DNA of 35,012 nt from the NCBI RefSeq assembly GCF_015062915.1, contig NZ_SUTJ01000014.1:1-35012 (forward strand), in the 5' to 3' direction. The notes below the pieces were generated by a model that had not been told where the DNA came from, ran no database searches, and saw only the letters and a program-made list of their open reading frames with translations. Below, piece by piece: positions 23,463 through 33,474 of the stretch. How positions within the stretch are numbered: position 1 is the first letter of the stretch; every line of letters begins with the position of its first letter. The position numbers and the translations under genes are program-made. The DNA is from Methanobrevibacter thaueri (GTDB lineage: Archaea; Methanobacteriota; Methanobacteria; Methanobacteriales; Methanobacteriaceae).

Positions 23463-23527
23463 AAATTTTCCAAAAAAAAACTATAATTTTTTTTGGTTTG
23501 CGAATCCTCGTCGTCTACACGACGAGG
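23441..23527 (+). ncRNA. Candidate right-end guide RNA (omega RNA) scaffold
   Basis: The end of tnpB forms CGTAG (23441-23445) / CTACG (23449-23453), and the right-end hairpin lies at 23506-23527. In characterised TnpB systems the guide RNA spans the gene's 3' end to the right end, with the guide in the flanking DNA. Here that flank would begin just after 23527 (GAGGTTCAAC or slightly later). The RNA itself is inferred. Confidence 0.4.
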
Positions 23528-23675
23528 AGGTTCAACAAAACGAACAAAAAAATGTCAAATATATATTACTTTTAATCAAATGAATTAAAGAAATTATGGT
23601 TATTTAAATTAAATGGCCATCAGAATATGTAATTGATTAAATCAAAAAAAGAAAATAGAAAAAAAATTAGAAGTT

Positions 23676-23702
23676 GGTACTCATCTAAAATGTTTGAGTA
23701 CC
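23676..23702 (-). terminator. Terminator of the zinc-ribbon protein gene
   Basis: Arms GGTACTCA (23676-23683) / TGAGTACC (23695-23702). On the minus strand a T-run (TTTTTTTT) follows within 15 nt. The stop codon TAG lies in the loop. Confidence 0.6.
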
Positions 23703-24338
23703 TTTTTCAGGACTTAATGATACGCTTTGAGTATCAAGCAAGTTTCCTGAATTGTCAAATAGGTTGATTTCCGCATAATCAGGGAAGTACTTGTAAGCGT
23801 CAGCACTTGCAACTTCAATATAACCGCTGGAATCAACAGTTTTTGGAACCATGTTACCGTTATTTAAAGTGGATCCGTCACGGGAGTAGAATATTTGTAT
23901 CTTAACCTTTTCACCTGCATGTTCTGGACCAACATAAATTGAAGCGTAAGTCTTGTCATTCAGCCCTCCTCCTGTCGAGAAGCTTCCGCTTTCAATGGAC
24001 ATTGAAGATGTTGATGGTGTTGACTGGGAAGATTGACTGGCTTGTGCAGGTTCTGAATTATCCACACTTGCCTTATCATTATCTACTACAGGCGCAGAGG
24101 TATCCTGTGAACCATTATTGCCGAAACCGTAGATATATGCAAATGCACCTGCAAGCACTATTGCAACCACTACCAAAGCGACAATAATGTATTTGGTTGT
24201 ATTGTCACCGGATTTATCCTTGTTCATTGAATTAATCATTGACTCATGACTAATTGTTTTTTCTTTTAGGGGAGTTCCGCATTTCTTACAAAATTTAGCT
24301 CCCTCATTATTTTCACTATCACAATTTGGACATCGCAT
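23685..24338 (-). CDS. Zinc-ribbon membrane protein with extracellular domain
   Basis: A 217-aa protein. Residues 3-21 are a zinc ribbon (CPNCDSENNEGAKFCKKC), facing the cytoplasm; a single membrane helix lies at about 50-72 (IIVALVVVAIVLAGAFAYIY). A Ser/Gln/Thr-rich linker (80-120) leads to a beta-rich outer domain (about 125-217; YASIYVGPEHAGEKVKIQIF). The layout resembles many methanogen proteins in which a cytosolic ribbon is linked to a surface domain. SD AAGGTG upstream of ATG 24338. Role unknown; it lies between a TnpB element and an adhesin gene. Confidence 0.78.
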   Translation of the reverse strand: MRCPNCDSENNEGAKFCKKCGTPLKEKTISHESMINSMNKDKSGDNTTKYIIVALVVVAIVLAGAFAYIYGFGNNGSQDTSAPVVDNDKASVDNSEPAQASQSSQSTPSTSSMSIESGSFSTGGGLNDKTYASIYVGPEHAGEKVKIQIFYSRDGSTLNNGNMVPKTVDSSGYIEVASADAYKYFPDYAEINLFDNSGNLLDTQSVSLSPEKGTQTF

Positions 24339-24412
24339 TAAATTACACCTTCCAAAATACTAATTAATAATATTTTGTATACAATAATAAATAAGATTAT
24401 TGGATAAAAACA

Positions 24413-26605
24413 CTATTTGATTTTAAAGGAAAACTTGTTTTTAACGTTATAATTATCATTTTTAAGTGAAATAATGCATTTATAGGATTTTTTGCTTAAG
24501 CCTTTAGTGCTGATTTTAAGAACACCCTTGGAATTAGTCTTAACTTTCATTGTTTTAAGGGTTTTTCCATGGGAAATCTTAACCTTAAACTTTGTTTTTG
24601 AAATTACCTTGCCGCTTGCCTTATTTTTAACAGTGACTTTCAATTTGGATTTCTTTTTAGCGGTTTTAGGAGCAGTAATTTTTGCCTTAGCCTTTTTTAT
24701 TGTGATTGAAGATTTAGTTTTAGACAGTTGAATATTCTTGTTCTGGGAGGTAATCACAACAATGTGCTTTCCAGCTGACAATTTGCTTGTGTCGAACTTA
24801 ACAACACCATTGGAATCGCTTTTTACCTTGAATGCATAATAGCTTTTACCCATATACTCCTTAAAGTTCAATTTGGCATTGCGGATTGCCTTACCTGTTT
24901 TGGAATTTTTAACGTAAAACTTGAACAATTTACCTGAGTGATATGGTGTAGTGCATTTCTTAATGACCAGTTTTGCCGGAGCCTTAACAACATTAATTGT
25001 AGGAGCTGCATAGCATACCCCGGACTCCAGGGTTATTGCCAATGAGTACTTGCCAACATCCAAATTCAACGGAACATTATAGTATAAGTATCCATTTGAA
25101 TCAGTCTTCAACCAGGATGATTTGTATGTTTTGCTTCCCTTGAAGGTCAATTTGATCTTTTGTGATAGCGGCATTTTCCATGGTGAGGTTAATTTTATTT
25201 TCAATTGCACATCACTGAAAAGGGAACTGGTCTGTGTTACTTGGGCATAAAATACTCCATATACATCATTTCCCTTAATTGCCTGATTACCATTATATCG
25301 GCAGTTGTTGCTTGACACTCCTTCCATTTTAGAGTAAATTGCCCCTCCTTTTTCAGTGGCCTTATTGTTATTGAATATTGAATCATCAATGTAATTCTCA
25401 TCACTTCTAAGGAATAATGCCCCTCCATACTGCGCGGAATTCCTGTTGAATTTGGAATCTGATATTGTCAGAGCAGCAAACTTGGCATATATTGCACCAC
25501 CCTTATCGCAATAGTTGTCCGCAAAATTGCAATTGTAAATCTTAGTCAAGCCATATTTGGAATACACTGCTCCACCTTGCTCTGAAGCCCTGTTTTTAGT
25601 AAAGTTACAATTGATTAAGGTTACATTTGATCTGTAGTCATATTCGAAAACCTTAATCTGTATCGCTCCACCTTTAACGGCACTGTTTGAATCGAAAATG
25701 CAATTGTCAACCACTGCTGAGTGACAGGCATCAAGTACCACAGTTCCTCCGCTTGAGGACACATAATTTTTTCTGAAAATGGAATTTCTGATTTCACCTC
25801 GGCCTAACTCATCCAAATATATCACTCCGCTGCTGTTTGAGGTGTTGTTTTCAAACAAACAATTGTTTACAATCAATGTGCTTACGCAATAATCAACATC
25901 ATCATAGCTGACCACCAAAATGGTTGTCAGATATCCATGATTGTCTGTAAAACGAGAGTTTTTTAGGTTAACATAGGCGCCTGTTGAGGATGAGATTGAA
26001 CTTCCCATTCCTTGTTTAAAGTCCTTCCATTCTAAATCGCTAACGCGAATTGCAGTGTTTTTTGAAAATGTGGAGTTGAAAACATTTAAAGTGGTGTTCT
26101 TATAGTTTGCAATGGCTCCTCCATTGGAATTGTAAACTTTATTATTAAGAAAAGTGCAGTTGAAGAGGGTTAATGTTGAATTTGTTTTAAGAAGAATTGC
26201 TCCGCCGTCAGATTCGCTAAATCCATTTTTAAAAATAAGATTCTTTAATGTGACATTGCAATTATAGTTTATAACTAATCCCCTTGCCTTGTTGCTTCCG
26301 TTAATAGATGCATTGTTGTAACCTGTGATGGTCATATTTTTTGATATTAATATCCCGTCAATAAGTTCCAAGTCACTGTCTTCATTAAATTTATAGCTTT
26401 CAGTTAAATTTATTGAATTACAATCGGGATCATTTATTTTTCCAGATAAATCCGTGTATGAGTTAAATGTTTCACTTTGGAAATCCGAATCTAATGTACC
26501 TGTCCCGTTTTCAGCATAAATAATATTTAAAGATGATACCATTAAGGTCAAAAATATTATTATAATTAATGTTTTTCTAATTGCACTTGTCAAAAAATTC
26601 CTCAC
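24413..26605 (-). CDS. Adhesin-like surface protein, 730 aa
   Basis: Signal peptide ending ...SSLNIIYA-E (about residue 31). The beta-helix (about 75-480) has GGAI units (SDGGAILLKTNSTLTLFNCT and others), then three Ig-like domains to the end (about 485-560, 565-650, 655-730), the last two lysine-rich with KAKAKITAPKTAKKKSKLKV. No C-terminal anchor. The longest frame begins with GTG at 26605 (no SD, TATA about 24 nt upstream). An alternative TTG at 26593 has GAGG (26603-26600) six nt before it, the same SD sequence TGTGAGG as the 549-aa adhesin, and may be the true start. It shares architecture with the two adhesins at 15-18 kb but has longer helix repeats. Confidence 0.87.
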   Translation of the reverse strand: MRNFLTSAIRKTLIIIIFLTLMVSSLNIIYAENGTGTLDSDFQSETFNSYTDLSGKINDPDCNSINLTESYKFNEDSDLELIDGILISKNMTITGYNNASINGSNKARGLVINYNCNVTLKNLIFKNGFSESDGGAILLKTNSTLTLFNCTFLNNKVYNSNGGAIANYKNTTLNVFNSTFSKNTAIRVSDLEWKDFKQGMGSSISSSTGAYVNLKNSRFTDNHGYLTTILVVSYDDVDYCVSTLIVNNCLFENNTSNSSGVIYLDELGRGEIRNSIFRKNYVSSSGGTVVLDACHSAVVDNCIFDSNSAVKGGAIQIKVFEYDYRSNVTLINCNFTKNRASEQGGAVYSKYGLTKIYNCNFADNYCDKGGAIYAKFAALTISDSKFNRNSAQYGGALFLRSDENYIDDSIFNNNKATEKGGAIYSKMEGVSSNNCRYNGNQAIKGNDVYGVFYAQVTQTSSLFSDVQLKIKLTSPWKMPLSQKIKLTFKGSKTYKSSWLKTDSNGYLYYNVPLNLDVGKYSLAITLESGVCYAAPTINVVKAPAKLVIKKCTTPYHSGKLFKFYVKNSKTGKAIRNAKLNFKEYMGKSYYAFKVKSDSNGVVKFDTSKLSAGKHIVVITSQNKNIQLSKTKSSITIKKAKAKITAPKTAKKKSKLKVTVKNKASGKVISKTKFKVKISHGKTLKTMKVKTNSKGVLKISTKGLSKKSYKCIISLKNDNYNVKNKFSFKIK

Positions 26606-26829
26606 AAGAGTTATATATTTTTATTTATATTAAACATCAATATAAAATTTTACAATTAATGCAATAATGTCTTAAGTAATGGTTAACTAATCAAATACCT
26701 ATTTGATAATTTAATTGATGAAATTTAATTTTCATGAATTTGATTTATTAACGTGCATCATGTTAAGTTATGATATACTTTAATGGCACTTTTTTTTTAA
26801 TTTAAACAATACTTCTGAAGAGGTAAGAA

Positions 26830-28008
26830 TTACCTAAAAATACTCATGAATTTTCTTAAAAATGAAGTTAATTTCCAGCTTCTTGAATTTAAAATATCTT
26901 TATTAATTTTATTTTGTTTGGATAATTTTTTCTTAAGTCTTTTATTCTTATTTTTTAGTTTTTTATTCTTTTTAGATAATTCATTTTTTTGATTATTTAA
27001 ATCTTTTATTGTATGTTGACATCTATTTTTAACTACATACTCATAGTAATCCATCTCATTAAGATCCCATAATGTCTGTTCACTACATTGAAGATAATTA
27101 GGAAACTTTTCCTGATATTCTTTAAGAATTTCCCTAGAAAAATACTTTGGATAATTTTTTAATTCAGAATATACAATTTCCCCTTCTTTTAAAGTGAACC
27201 CAGGTTTTTTACATATATAATAAATAGAATGATAAGTTAATTTTAAAGCTAAATATGAAAGAACATTATAATATTTGTCATCTGAATTTTCTCTTAAATC
27301 AAGGACTTGTTTTGCTGAAATTAATATATTCAGATAATTTCTTGCTGAAACCTCTTTAGAAACGGAATCACTTCTTTGGCGATAGTAACAACAAATATTT
27401 TCAGCAACATAAATTTTATTAGAATTTATCATCACTCTTGCAGATGCAATATTATCTTGATATGAACGGGGAGGAAATACTAAATACTGGAATAATCGTT
27501 TAGCATAAACTTTAATATATGCAAAAGTTGCAAAAATCAATTCTGGAGCATCATTAATATTTGTAACAATTTTATGTTGTTTTAGGGAAGTCTTGGCGAT
27601 ATCATTACGATAGAGTAAACCTTTTTCATTAAATTCTTCCCATTTATACATCACTAAATCTAGAGTTTTATCATTTTTAAATATTTCTAATGCATTTTCA
27701 TAAGCATCTAATGAAATATAATCATCACAATCCATAAATGTTACATAATCACTAGTTGCATGTTTCAAACCTAGATTACGTGCAGGACCCGATCCTTGAT
27801 TATGGTTCTGTTTTATTAATTTAAAAGAGTTATATTTTTCAACATACTGTTTGATTATTTCAATGCTATCGTCAGTACTTGAATCATCAACAACAATTAC
27901 TTCAATATTTTCAATACCCAAAGACTGGTTAATAATAGAATCAAAACATTCATGTATGTATTTTTCACCATTATATACGGGAATGATGACACTAATTTTG
28001 TATCTCAT
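26830..28008 (-). CDS. Family 2 glycosyltransferase with lysine-rich coiled-coil tail
   Basis: A 392-aa protein. GT-A domain 1-230: ISVIIPVYNGEKYI, VVVDDSSTDDS, and the D-x-D motif DCDD (93-96, with Cys in the second position, a tolerated variant). The helical middle (230-325) is followed by a coiled coil with repeated Lys/Leu heptads (about 335-375) and a basic C-terminus that may bind the membrane or the charged polymer. The ATG at 28008 follows AAAGGGTTAATT. Twelve nt separate it from the preceding glycosyltransferase, so it is the last gene of that operon. Confidence 0.85.
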   Translation of the reverse strand: MRYKISVIIPVYNGEKYIHECFDSIINQSLGIENIEVIVVDDSSTDDSIEIIKQYVEKYNSFKLIKQNHNQGSGPARNLGLKHATSDYVTFMDCDDYISLDAYENALEIFKNDKTLDLVMYKWEEFNEKGLLYRNDIAKTSLKQHKIVTNINDAPELIFATFAYIKVYAKRLFQYLVFPPRSYQDNIASARVMINSNKIYVAENICCYYRQRSDSVSKEVSARNYLNILISAKQVLDLRENSDDKYYNVLSYLALKLTYHSIYYICKKPGFTLKEGEIVYSELKNYPKYFSREILKEYQEKFPNYLQCSEQTLWDLNEMDYYEYVVKNRCQHTIKDLNNQKNELSKKNKKLKNKNKRLKKKLSKQNKINKDILNSRSWKLTSFLRKFMSIFR

Positions 28009-28020
28009 AATTAACCCTTT

Positions 28021-29946
28021 CTATAAGTAACTTATTAATTTTTTATATATTTTCTTAATTTTTGATTTTTTGGGTTTCTTTTTTAGAGATTTATTCTTTT
28101 TTTTCAAGTGTTTATTATCTTTTTTTAATTTTTTCATTTTTTTTTCAAGTTCACTGATTTTCTCAATTGGACTGTAATGATTGAATATTATTTTTATTTT
28201 GTTTTTGGATTTCTTAATTGCAATCTGATAATTGTCATCAATCATTTTAAATGATTTAGATAAAATAATTTTATTATACTTATCTTTAAAGCAGAATTCC
28301 CAATTTTTTATAGGGGATTTAAGAAAATCAGCGTAGTTTATTTCAAAGAAAAAGTTTTCAGATTCATACTCAATTGGATATTCGAAAATATTAAAATTTA
28401 TTTTATCGGTTATACATATTTTTTCAAATTTATAATTGGAATTACCTTTGAATTGAAACTTACCATCGATTAGTTCAATAGTCTCAATGACAAAATCGTG
28501 ATTTGTTTTTTCTTTTTTAACCAACTTTAAAAAACCGAATTTGTTTCGAGAAATATCAATTACATATTCATCAAAAACAATAGTTTTATGAACATCTGTC
28601 TCGATAAAACATTCCTTTTTAAAATCAGAAATATATTGAGCTTTAATCTGATTTTCACCATATTTTATTTCGTTTAATGGAATAAACAATTTATCTTTTT
28701 TGATAAAGTTGTTAGCAATAACCACTTCAGAGTAATTAGGGCTGTTTATTGAAAAGCTAATTTCTCTTTTTAGGATATTTTCCTTAAAAGGAAGTTTAAG
28801 ACTGAATTGAACAATTAAATAATTTTCATCAACAGTGATATTTTTTATATATGCTTTTAGACTTTCATTTTCAGCATCCTGGTTAAAATCGAACATACCA
28901 TAATAATCATTATTAATTTTTACAGGAACATTAGGATTACTTTTCAAATCTTTGAAAATCAATTCAGAGAGTTCTTCCCAATTTTTATCATGTATCATCC
29001 TATAAAAAACTTTATAATAATTATTTAATTCATTAAAATATTCATCAGGAATAAGATTAATTAATTTATATGCTCCTTCAAAAATATAAATGTGGTCTTC
29101 TTTAGGATAAGTTTTTATTTTACTCATATAAAATGGAATATCCAATGTCAACCATTTTATGTATTTTCGTGATAAAATTTCATAATCGCTAATATTCTCA
29201 TTTAAAATATCTTTAACCATTTTTGCCATTTTATATAACTCATCACCACGATTTCTATCATGGGACTGTGAAATGGAGGTGTTTGGTGCACCCATTCTCC
29301 AACAATATACTCCCTCCTTTAAAACGGACACCTTTTTAGCCTTTACGTATACTTCAGTTGAGAAAATGTTATCCTCAAAAATTACTCTCCCATCAAAAAA
29401 TCTTAAGTTATTATTGTCAATGAATTCCTTTTTATATAATTTATTCCATACTGGCATATCCCAAATCAAATTAGGGTATTCAGATAAATTTGTGTTATAT
29501 AAGTCATTCTTAAGATTATTGAAGACATAATCACAAATAATATGTTCCCATGATTTATAGTCATTATACCTGAAAAAATTGGCAGTTACTATTTCGCTAT
29601 CATATTTTATAGCACAGTTGTACAATTTTTCTAATGCATCGTGTAATAGATAATCATCTGAATCTATAAAAAATATATATTCTCCATTTGCATATTTCAA
29701 ACCATAATTCCTAGTTACTGACAATCCTTCATTCTCTTTGTGGAATGCATGGAAATTATCATAATCCAGTGCATATTTTTCTATTATGTATCTAGAGTTA
29801 TCTGTAGATCCATCATCAATCATTAAAACTTCAATATCTGTTAACGATTGATTAACCAAACTATCTAATGCGTCAACAAGATAATTTTCTACATTATAAA
29901 CCGGAACAATAACTGAAATTTTTGGAGCTGTCATATTCATTACCAT
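28021..29946 (-). CDS. Family 2 glycosyltransferase with long C-terminal domain
   Basis: A 641-aa protein. Residues 10-240 are a GT-A domain (ISVIVPVYNVENYLVDALDS; MIDDGSTDNS; DSDD at 95-98; FEDNIFSTEVYVKA as acceptor segment). Residues 240-345 are helical. Residues about 350-590 are beta-strand-rich with no signature I recognise. The last 55 residues are a lysine-rich coiled coil (EKKMKKLKKDNKHLKKKNKS). The frame has ATGs at codons 1, 3 and 5; the start at codon 5 (29934) matches the usual GT2 N-terminus and cannot be excluded. Nine nt separate it from the GT2-TagF gene, so they are one operon. Confidence 0.83.
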   Translation of the reverse strand: MVMNMTAPKISVIVPVYNVENYLVDALDSLVNQSLTDIEVLMIDDGSTDNSRYIIEKYALDYDNFHAFHKENEGLSVTRNYGLKYANGEYIFFIDSDDYLLHDALEKLYNCAIKYDSEIVTANFFRYNDYKSWEHIICDYVFNNLKNDLYNTNLSEYPNLIWDMPVWNKLYKKEFIDNNNLRFFDGRVIFEDNIFSTEVYVKAKKVSVLKEGVYCWRMGAPNTSISQSHDRNRGDELYKMAKMVKDILNENISDYEILSRKYIKWLTLDIPFYMSKIKTYPKEDHIYIFEGAYKLINLIPDEYFNELNNYYKVFYRMIHDKNWEELSELIFKDLKSNPNVPVKINNDYYGMFDFNQDAENESLKAYIKNITVDENYLIVQFSLKLPFKENILKREISFSINSPNYSEVVIANNFIKKDKLFIPLNEIKYGENQIKAQYISDFKKECFIETDVHKTIVFDEYVIDISRNKFGFLKLVKKEKTNHDFVIETIELIDGKFQFKGNSNYKFEKICITDKINFNIFEYPIEYESENFFFEINYADFLKSPIKNWEFCFKDKYNKIILSKSFKMIDDNYQIAIKKSKNKIKIIFNHYSPIEKISELEKKMKKLKKDNKHLKKKNKSLKKKPKKSKIKKIYKKLISYL

Positions 29947-29955
29947 CTAAATATT

Positions 29956-32900
29956 TTAAAATGTTTTTATAAACCAGTAAGCAAGTTTAGAATATATCTT
30001 TTTAATTAAATTTGAAACCTCATTGTTTTCTTCATTTTTAATTATTTGATTAAAAATTGTTTTAGAAGAATTTCCGTTTTCATATTGGTTAAATTTTTCT
30101 CGGAATCTATTTCTATTTTTTCTGTAAATTTTCTCAGTTTCATCAATATTTATAATAGCTTGTTCAACTTCTTTTGAAGTAAATAATATTGGGCCGGGGT
30201 TAAATTCCTCAAGATCAAAATAAGTTCCTCTGATATCTTTAACATAGTTTTCCATATCATATGTAAATAATAAAATTGGCCTATCCAAAATTGCATAATC
30301 GAACATTGCAGATGAATAATCAGTTATTAAAATATCTGAAACTAAATAGAGTTCTTCTATTGAATAATAATTAGAAAAATCATATACAAAATCATTATCT
30401 ATATAATTTTTTATATCACTCCTTGCGAAATGATGTAATCTTAAAATTAGAATATATTCATCAGATAATGAATCTTTTAATGATTTTAAATCTAACATTA
30501 ATTGAAAATTATCTTTATAACGCCATGTCGGTGCATATAGAATTACTTTTTTATTTAATGGAATATGAAGTTTAATTTTTAAATTATTTATATCTGTTTG
30601 ATTATTTTTAGAGTACAATATATCAGTTCTTGGATAACCACATCTTAATAATTCATTTTTATATTTGAAACATCTTTCAGTAAGATTTGAAACATAATCA
30701 CTTTGAACTGGAATAATATCCCAACGTTGACAATCTTTAATAAATTTATCTCTACTTGCATGTGAATTAAAATCTTTTTCTACATCTAAACCTAATGTTT
30801 TTAGGGGAGTTCCATGCATTGTTTGTATATAAACTTGGTCTTCTCTTTTAATGAACTCGCTTTCAAAATTTACATTATCACATAAAAATTTAGAAGTTGC
30901 TAAATAGTAATAATACTTTAAAGAATATTTTTTAACAGGAATTGCATTTCCCGTACAATACTCACGTTCATCAAGAAATGACCAAATGCATTCATAATCA
31001 GGAAAATTCTCATTAATATATTCATAAAGATATCTTGGATTGCAACTAAATTGTTTACCCCACATTGATTCAAACATTATACGTTTAGGATTAATTGGTA
31101 ATTTTCTAAATTGAGCATATTTTGTGTTAATAATTTTTTTCCTATTATTAAATGATTCTGCTTCTTCATTCCATTTAGATTTAGACTTTATTCTTAAATT
31201 TCCTTTTCCACTACGATAAACACTAAAATCAATTAAATCATTTGAATAATTATGCCTAAATGAATTTTTCATGTATAATTGTGTTGTGAAAAACTGTTCA
31301 TCACATTCATATTTAACATAAATATCAAAGTTTTTATTATATAACTTATCTATAAACTTATCTAAAAAACTAAATTTAAAAGTAATAGTTTCATTATTAT
31401 TATTTAAATTACCTTTTGAAATTAAGATTTCCTCATAATTTTTATCATCTTTACAAAAAATATACGCATTTAATAAATTATATTTATTAATTGAGTATAA
31501 CTCAGTTTCAATAGAAATCATTTCATTTTTGGCATTAATTTTAGAAACTAAAGATAAATTTTCGGTTTTAGATATGTCAAAATAATAATCTCTTAAATGA
31601 TTAATTATTATTTGACCATATGAAGAATGTAAATATTCTGGTTTTTTTCTTTTGTTAATAATAGGTTCTCCATTATCATATCTAATTTGTCCATTCTGAT
31701 TTAAAATTTCATCAATTTTTATGGTATAATATTTCTTTTGATTATTATAAACTAAAGGCATTTTTTTATTATTAAGTAACCCCTCATAACACAAGAATAA
31801 TTTACCCATATCCTTATGACATGGAATGCATAATTGATCATTTTCAATGAAACAATTATCATAAATATGGTCAATTGGAGTATAATTAATAATAAGCTCA
31901 TCATTTAAATCATAATCAATAAAAAAATAATTATTTTTGTATAATTTTGCTTTAAGTTTATTAAATTTCAAATTCCATTTAAGTATAGCAAAATAATTAT
32001 AAACAATATCATTCTGTTTAAAACAAACTAACAATTTATTTTCACCCATAAAATCATTATTATTTGCAATTGTGGAAAAAGGAATATTTACTTCATAACC
32101 TGCAGCATCATAGGAAATATTATTCCCATATCGAATGTTGTATGTGGATAAATCAGATACCATTGTATCCTTAAATTTTAAAGGCAATTTTTTATGAGAT
32201 TCACTATTTACCAAATAAAAAGAGTAATCCCTATCATTAAAATCATCATCTTTTAAACCCGGAATAATAGTAAATCCTTTAATAATAATCTGTTTTTTTC
32301 TTATTGAAATATTATCGATATAATTAACATAATGCTTTCTGTTTTCTATGAATTTATCTATGCACAGATTAGATTCACCAAATAATTCCTTATCAACATT
32401 AACAATAGTATGGCCATTATTTGAATAAATTTCTTTTTGATGTAAGTTATACATCTGGAAATTAATAATTGATGTAAGTTTTTCTAAATTATTATCTATT
32501 AAATAGTTATATTTCAGACGATCTAATTCATTTAATTGGTCAATATATTTGAGATTTATATTTTCTTTAATATAATCATTAATTAAACTGATAACTTCGT
32601 TAGATGTTTCAACAGGGGTGTCATTTAATTTATTAATAAAAATCATTAAATCTTTTGAAAGCCATTTATAATTTTTTATATTTAATAAATTTTCATTTTT
32701 AATATTGTCCTTAAAAAAAGCGTCAATAGATTTCATTACTTGAATTCTATGTTTTAAGTTAACAATTTCGTTAGTTTTTTGAGTAATGGATTTTGAACTT
32801 TCCCTCACTCTCCATAAATAACAATTCTCATAAATAATTGAAACATTGTTTGTGTAATAATGTAATAAAAAAGCTACTGGAATATCTTCATATAATATAT

Positions 32901-33462
32901 CTTCAGGAAATTTGAATTCATATTTTTTCCAAAATGAATGGTTAATTAATTTATTCCATACTGTTGAATCATAAAGTAATTCAGGACTTTCAGTAATGTG
33001 AGTAATTTCTTTCATTCCAGGCATGGCTATACTATGAATATCAGAATCCCAATAATTTTTTGAATTAAAACGCCAAACTCCACAAATAACCATATTAGAT
33101 TCGTTCTTAATTGCAAGATCATACATTCTTTCATAAGCATAAGGCCTAAGAATATCATCTGAATCCAAGAAAATAATGTAATCTCCCTCGGCGAATTCAC
33201 ATCCATAATTTCTTGCATACCCTACACCTTGATTTTCTATGTAAAAATACTCAATATTATCAAATGAATCTGCATATCCTTTAGCTATTTTGCCACTGTC
33301 ATCAGTGGATCCATCATCAACCAATATAATTTGGAGATTTCTCTCATAACCATCAGTTAATTCTTTATTTATTAAAGTTTGTTCTAAAACCGATTCAATA
33401 CATTCTCCTAAAAATTCTTGAACATTATGAATTGGAATAATTACACTAACTCTTGTTTTCAT
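29956..33462 (-). CDS. GT2-TagF fusion: glycosyltransferase plus polyol-phosphate transferase
   Basis: A very large enzyme (1168 aa from ATG 33462; a GTG at 33474 would add four). N-terminal GT-A domain: SVIIPIHNVQEFLGE, LVDDGSTDDS, DSDD near 100-103. Residues about 360-770 are a beta-rich, Asn/Lys/Tyr-rich region resembling the middle of the 641-aa neighbour. From about 779 onward is a CDP-glycerol glycerophosphotransferase (TagF/TarF-like) domain with HGTPLKTLGLDVEKDFNS, APTWR, LRLHH and ITDYSSAMFDYA. Such domains transfer glycerol- or ribitol-phosphate from a CDP donor and build teichoic-type polymers. In an archaeon this suggests a phosphopolyol or sugar-phosphate surface polymer. The end is basic. 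The C-terminal part is paralogous to the gene at 33841. Confidence 0.85.
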   Translation of the reverse strand: MKTRVSVIIPIHNVQEFLGECIESVLEQTLINKELTDGYERNLQIILVDDGSTDDSGKIAKGYADSFDNIEYFYIENQGVGYARNYGCEFAEGDYIIFLDSDDILRPYAYERMYDLAIKNESNMVICGVWRFNSKNYWDSDIHSIAMPGMKEITHITESPELLYDSTVWNKLINHSFWKKYEFKFPEDILYEDIPVAFLLHYYTNNVSIIYENCYLWRVRESSKSITQKTNEIVNLKHRIQVMKSIDAFFKDNIKNENLLNIKNYKWLSKDLMIFINKLNDTPVETSNEVISLINDYIKENINLKYIDQLNELDRLKYNYLIDNNLEKLTSIINFQMYNLHQKEIYSNNGHTIVNVDKELFGESNLCIDKFIENRKHYVNYIDNISIRKKQIIIKGFTIIPGLKDDDFNDRDYSFYLVNSESHKKLPLKFKDTMVSDLSTYNIRYGNNISYDAAGYEVNIPFSTIANNNDFMGENKLLVCFKQNDIVYNYFAILKWNLKFNKLKAKLYKNNYFFIDYDLNDELIINYTPIDHIYDNCFIENDQLCIPCHKDMGKLFLCYEGLLNNKKMPLVYNNQKKYYTIKIDEILNQNGQIRYDNGEPIINKRKKPEYLHSSYGQIIINHLRDYYFDISKTENLSLVSKINAKNEMISIETELYSINKYNLLNAYIFCKDDKNYEEILISKGNLNNNNETITFKFSFLDKFIDKLYNKNFDIYVKYECDEQFFTTQLYMKNSFRHNYSNDLIDFSVYRSGKGNLRIKSKSKWNEEAESFNNRKKIINTKYAQFRKLPINPKRIMFESMWGKQFSCNPRYLYEYINENFPDYECIWSFLDEREYCTGNAIPVKKYSLKYYYYLATSKFLCDNVNFESEFIKREDQVYIQTMHGTPLKTLGLDVEKDFNSHASRDKFIKDCQRWDIIPVQSDYVSNLTERCFKYKNELLRCGYPRTDILYSKNNQTDINNLKIKLHIPLNKKVILYAPTWRYKDNFQLMLDLKSLKDSLSDEYILILRLHHFARSDIKNYIDNDFVYDFSNYYSIEELYLVSDILITDYSSAMFDYAILDRPILLFTYDMENYVKDIRGTYFDLEEFNPGPILFTSKEVEQAIINIDETEKIYRKNRNRFREKFNQYENGNSSKTIFNQIIKNEENNEVSNLIKKIYSKLAYWFIKTF

Positions 33463-33474
33463 TATACTCTTCAC

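Larger units (their letters stand above)
21888..23527 (+). mobile_element. IS200/IS605-type element carrying only tnpB
   Basis: The left end has a perfect hairpin CCACGACCT (21888-21896) / AGGTCGTGG (21902-21910). The right end has CCTCGTCGT (23506-23514) / ACGACGAGG (23519-23527). Subterminal hairpins without inverted termini or target duplication are the hallmark of this family. No tnpA is present; 21911-22214 is A/T-rich and empty apart from the tnpB promoter region. The exact cut sites cannot be fixed. The 160 bases between the CgeB-like gene and the left hairpin show nothing else. Confidence 0.75.
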
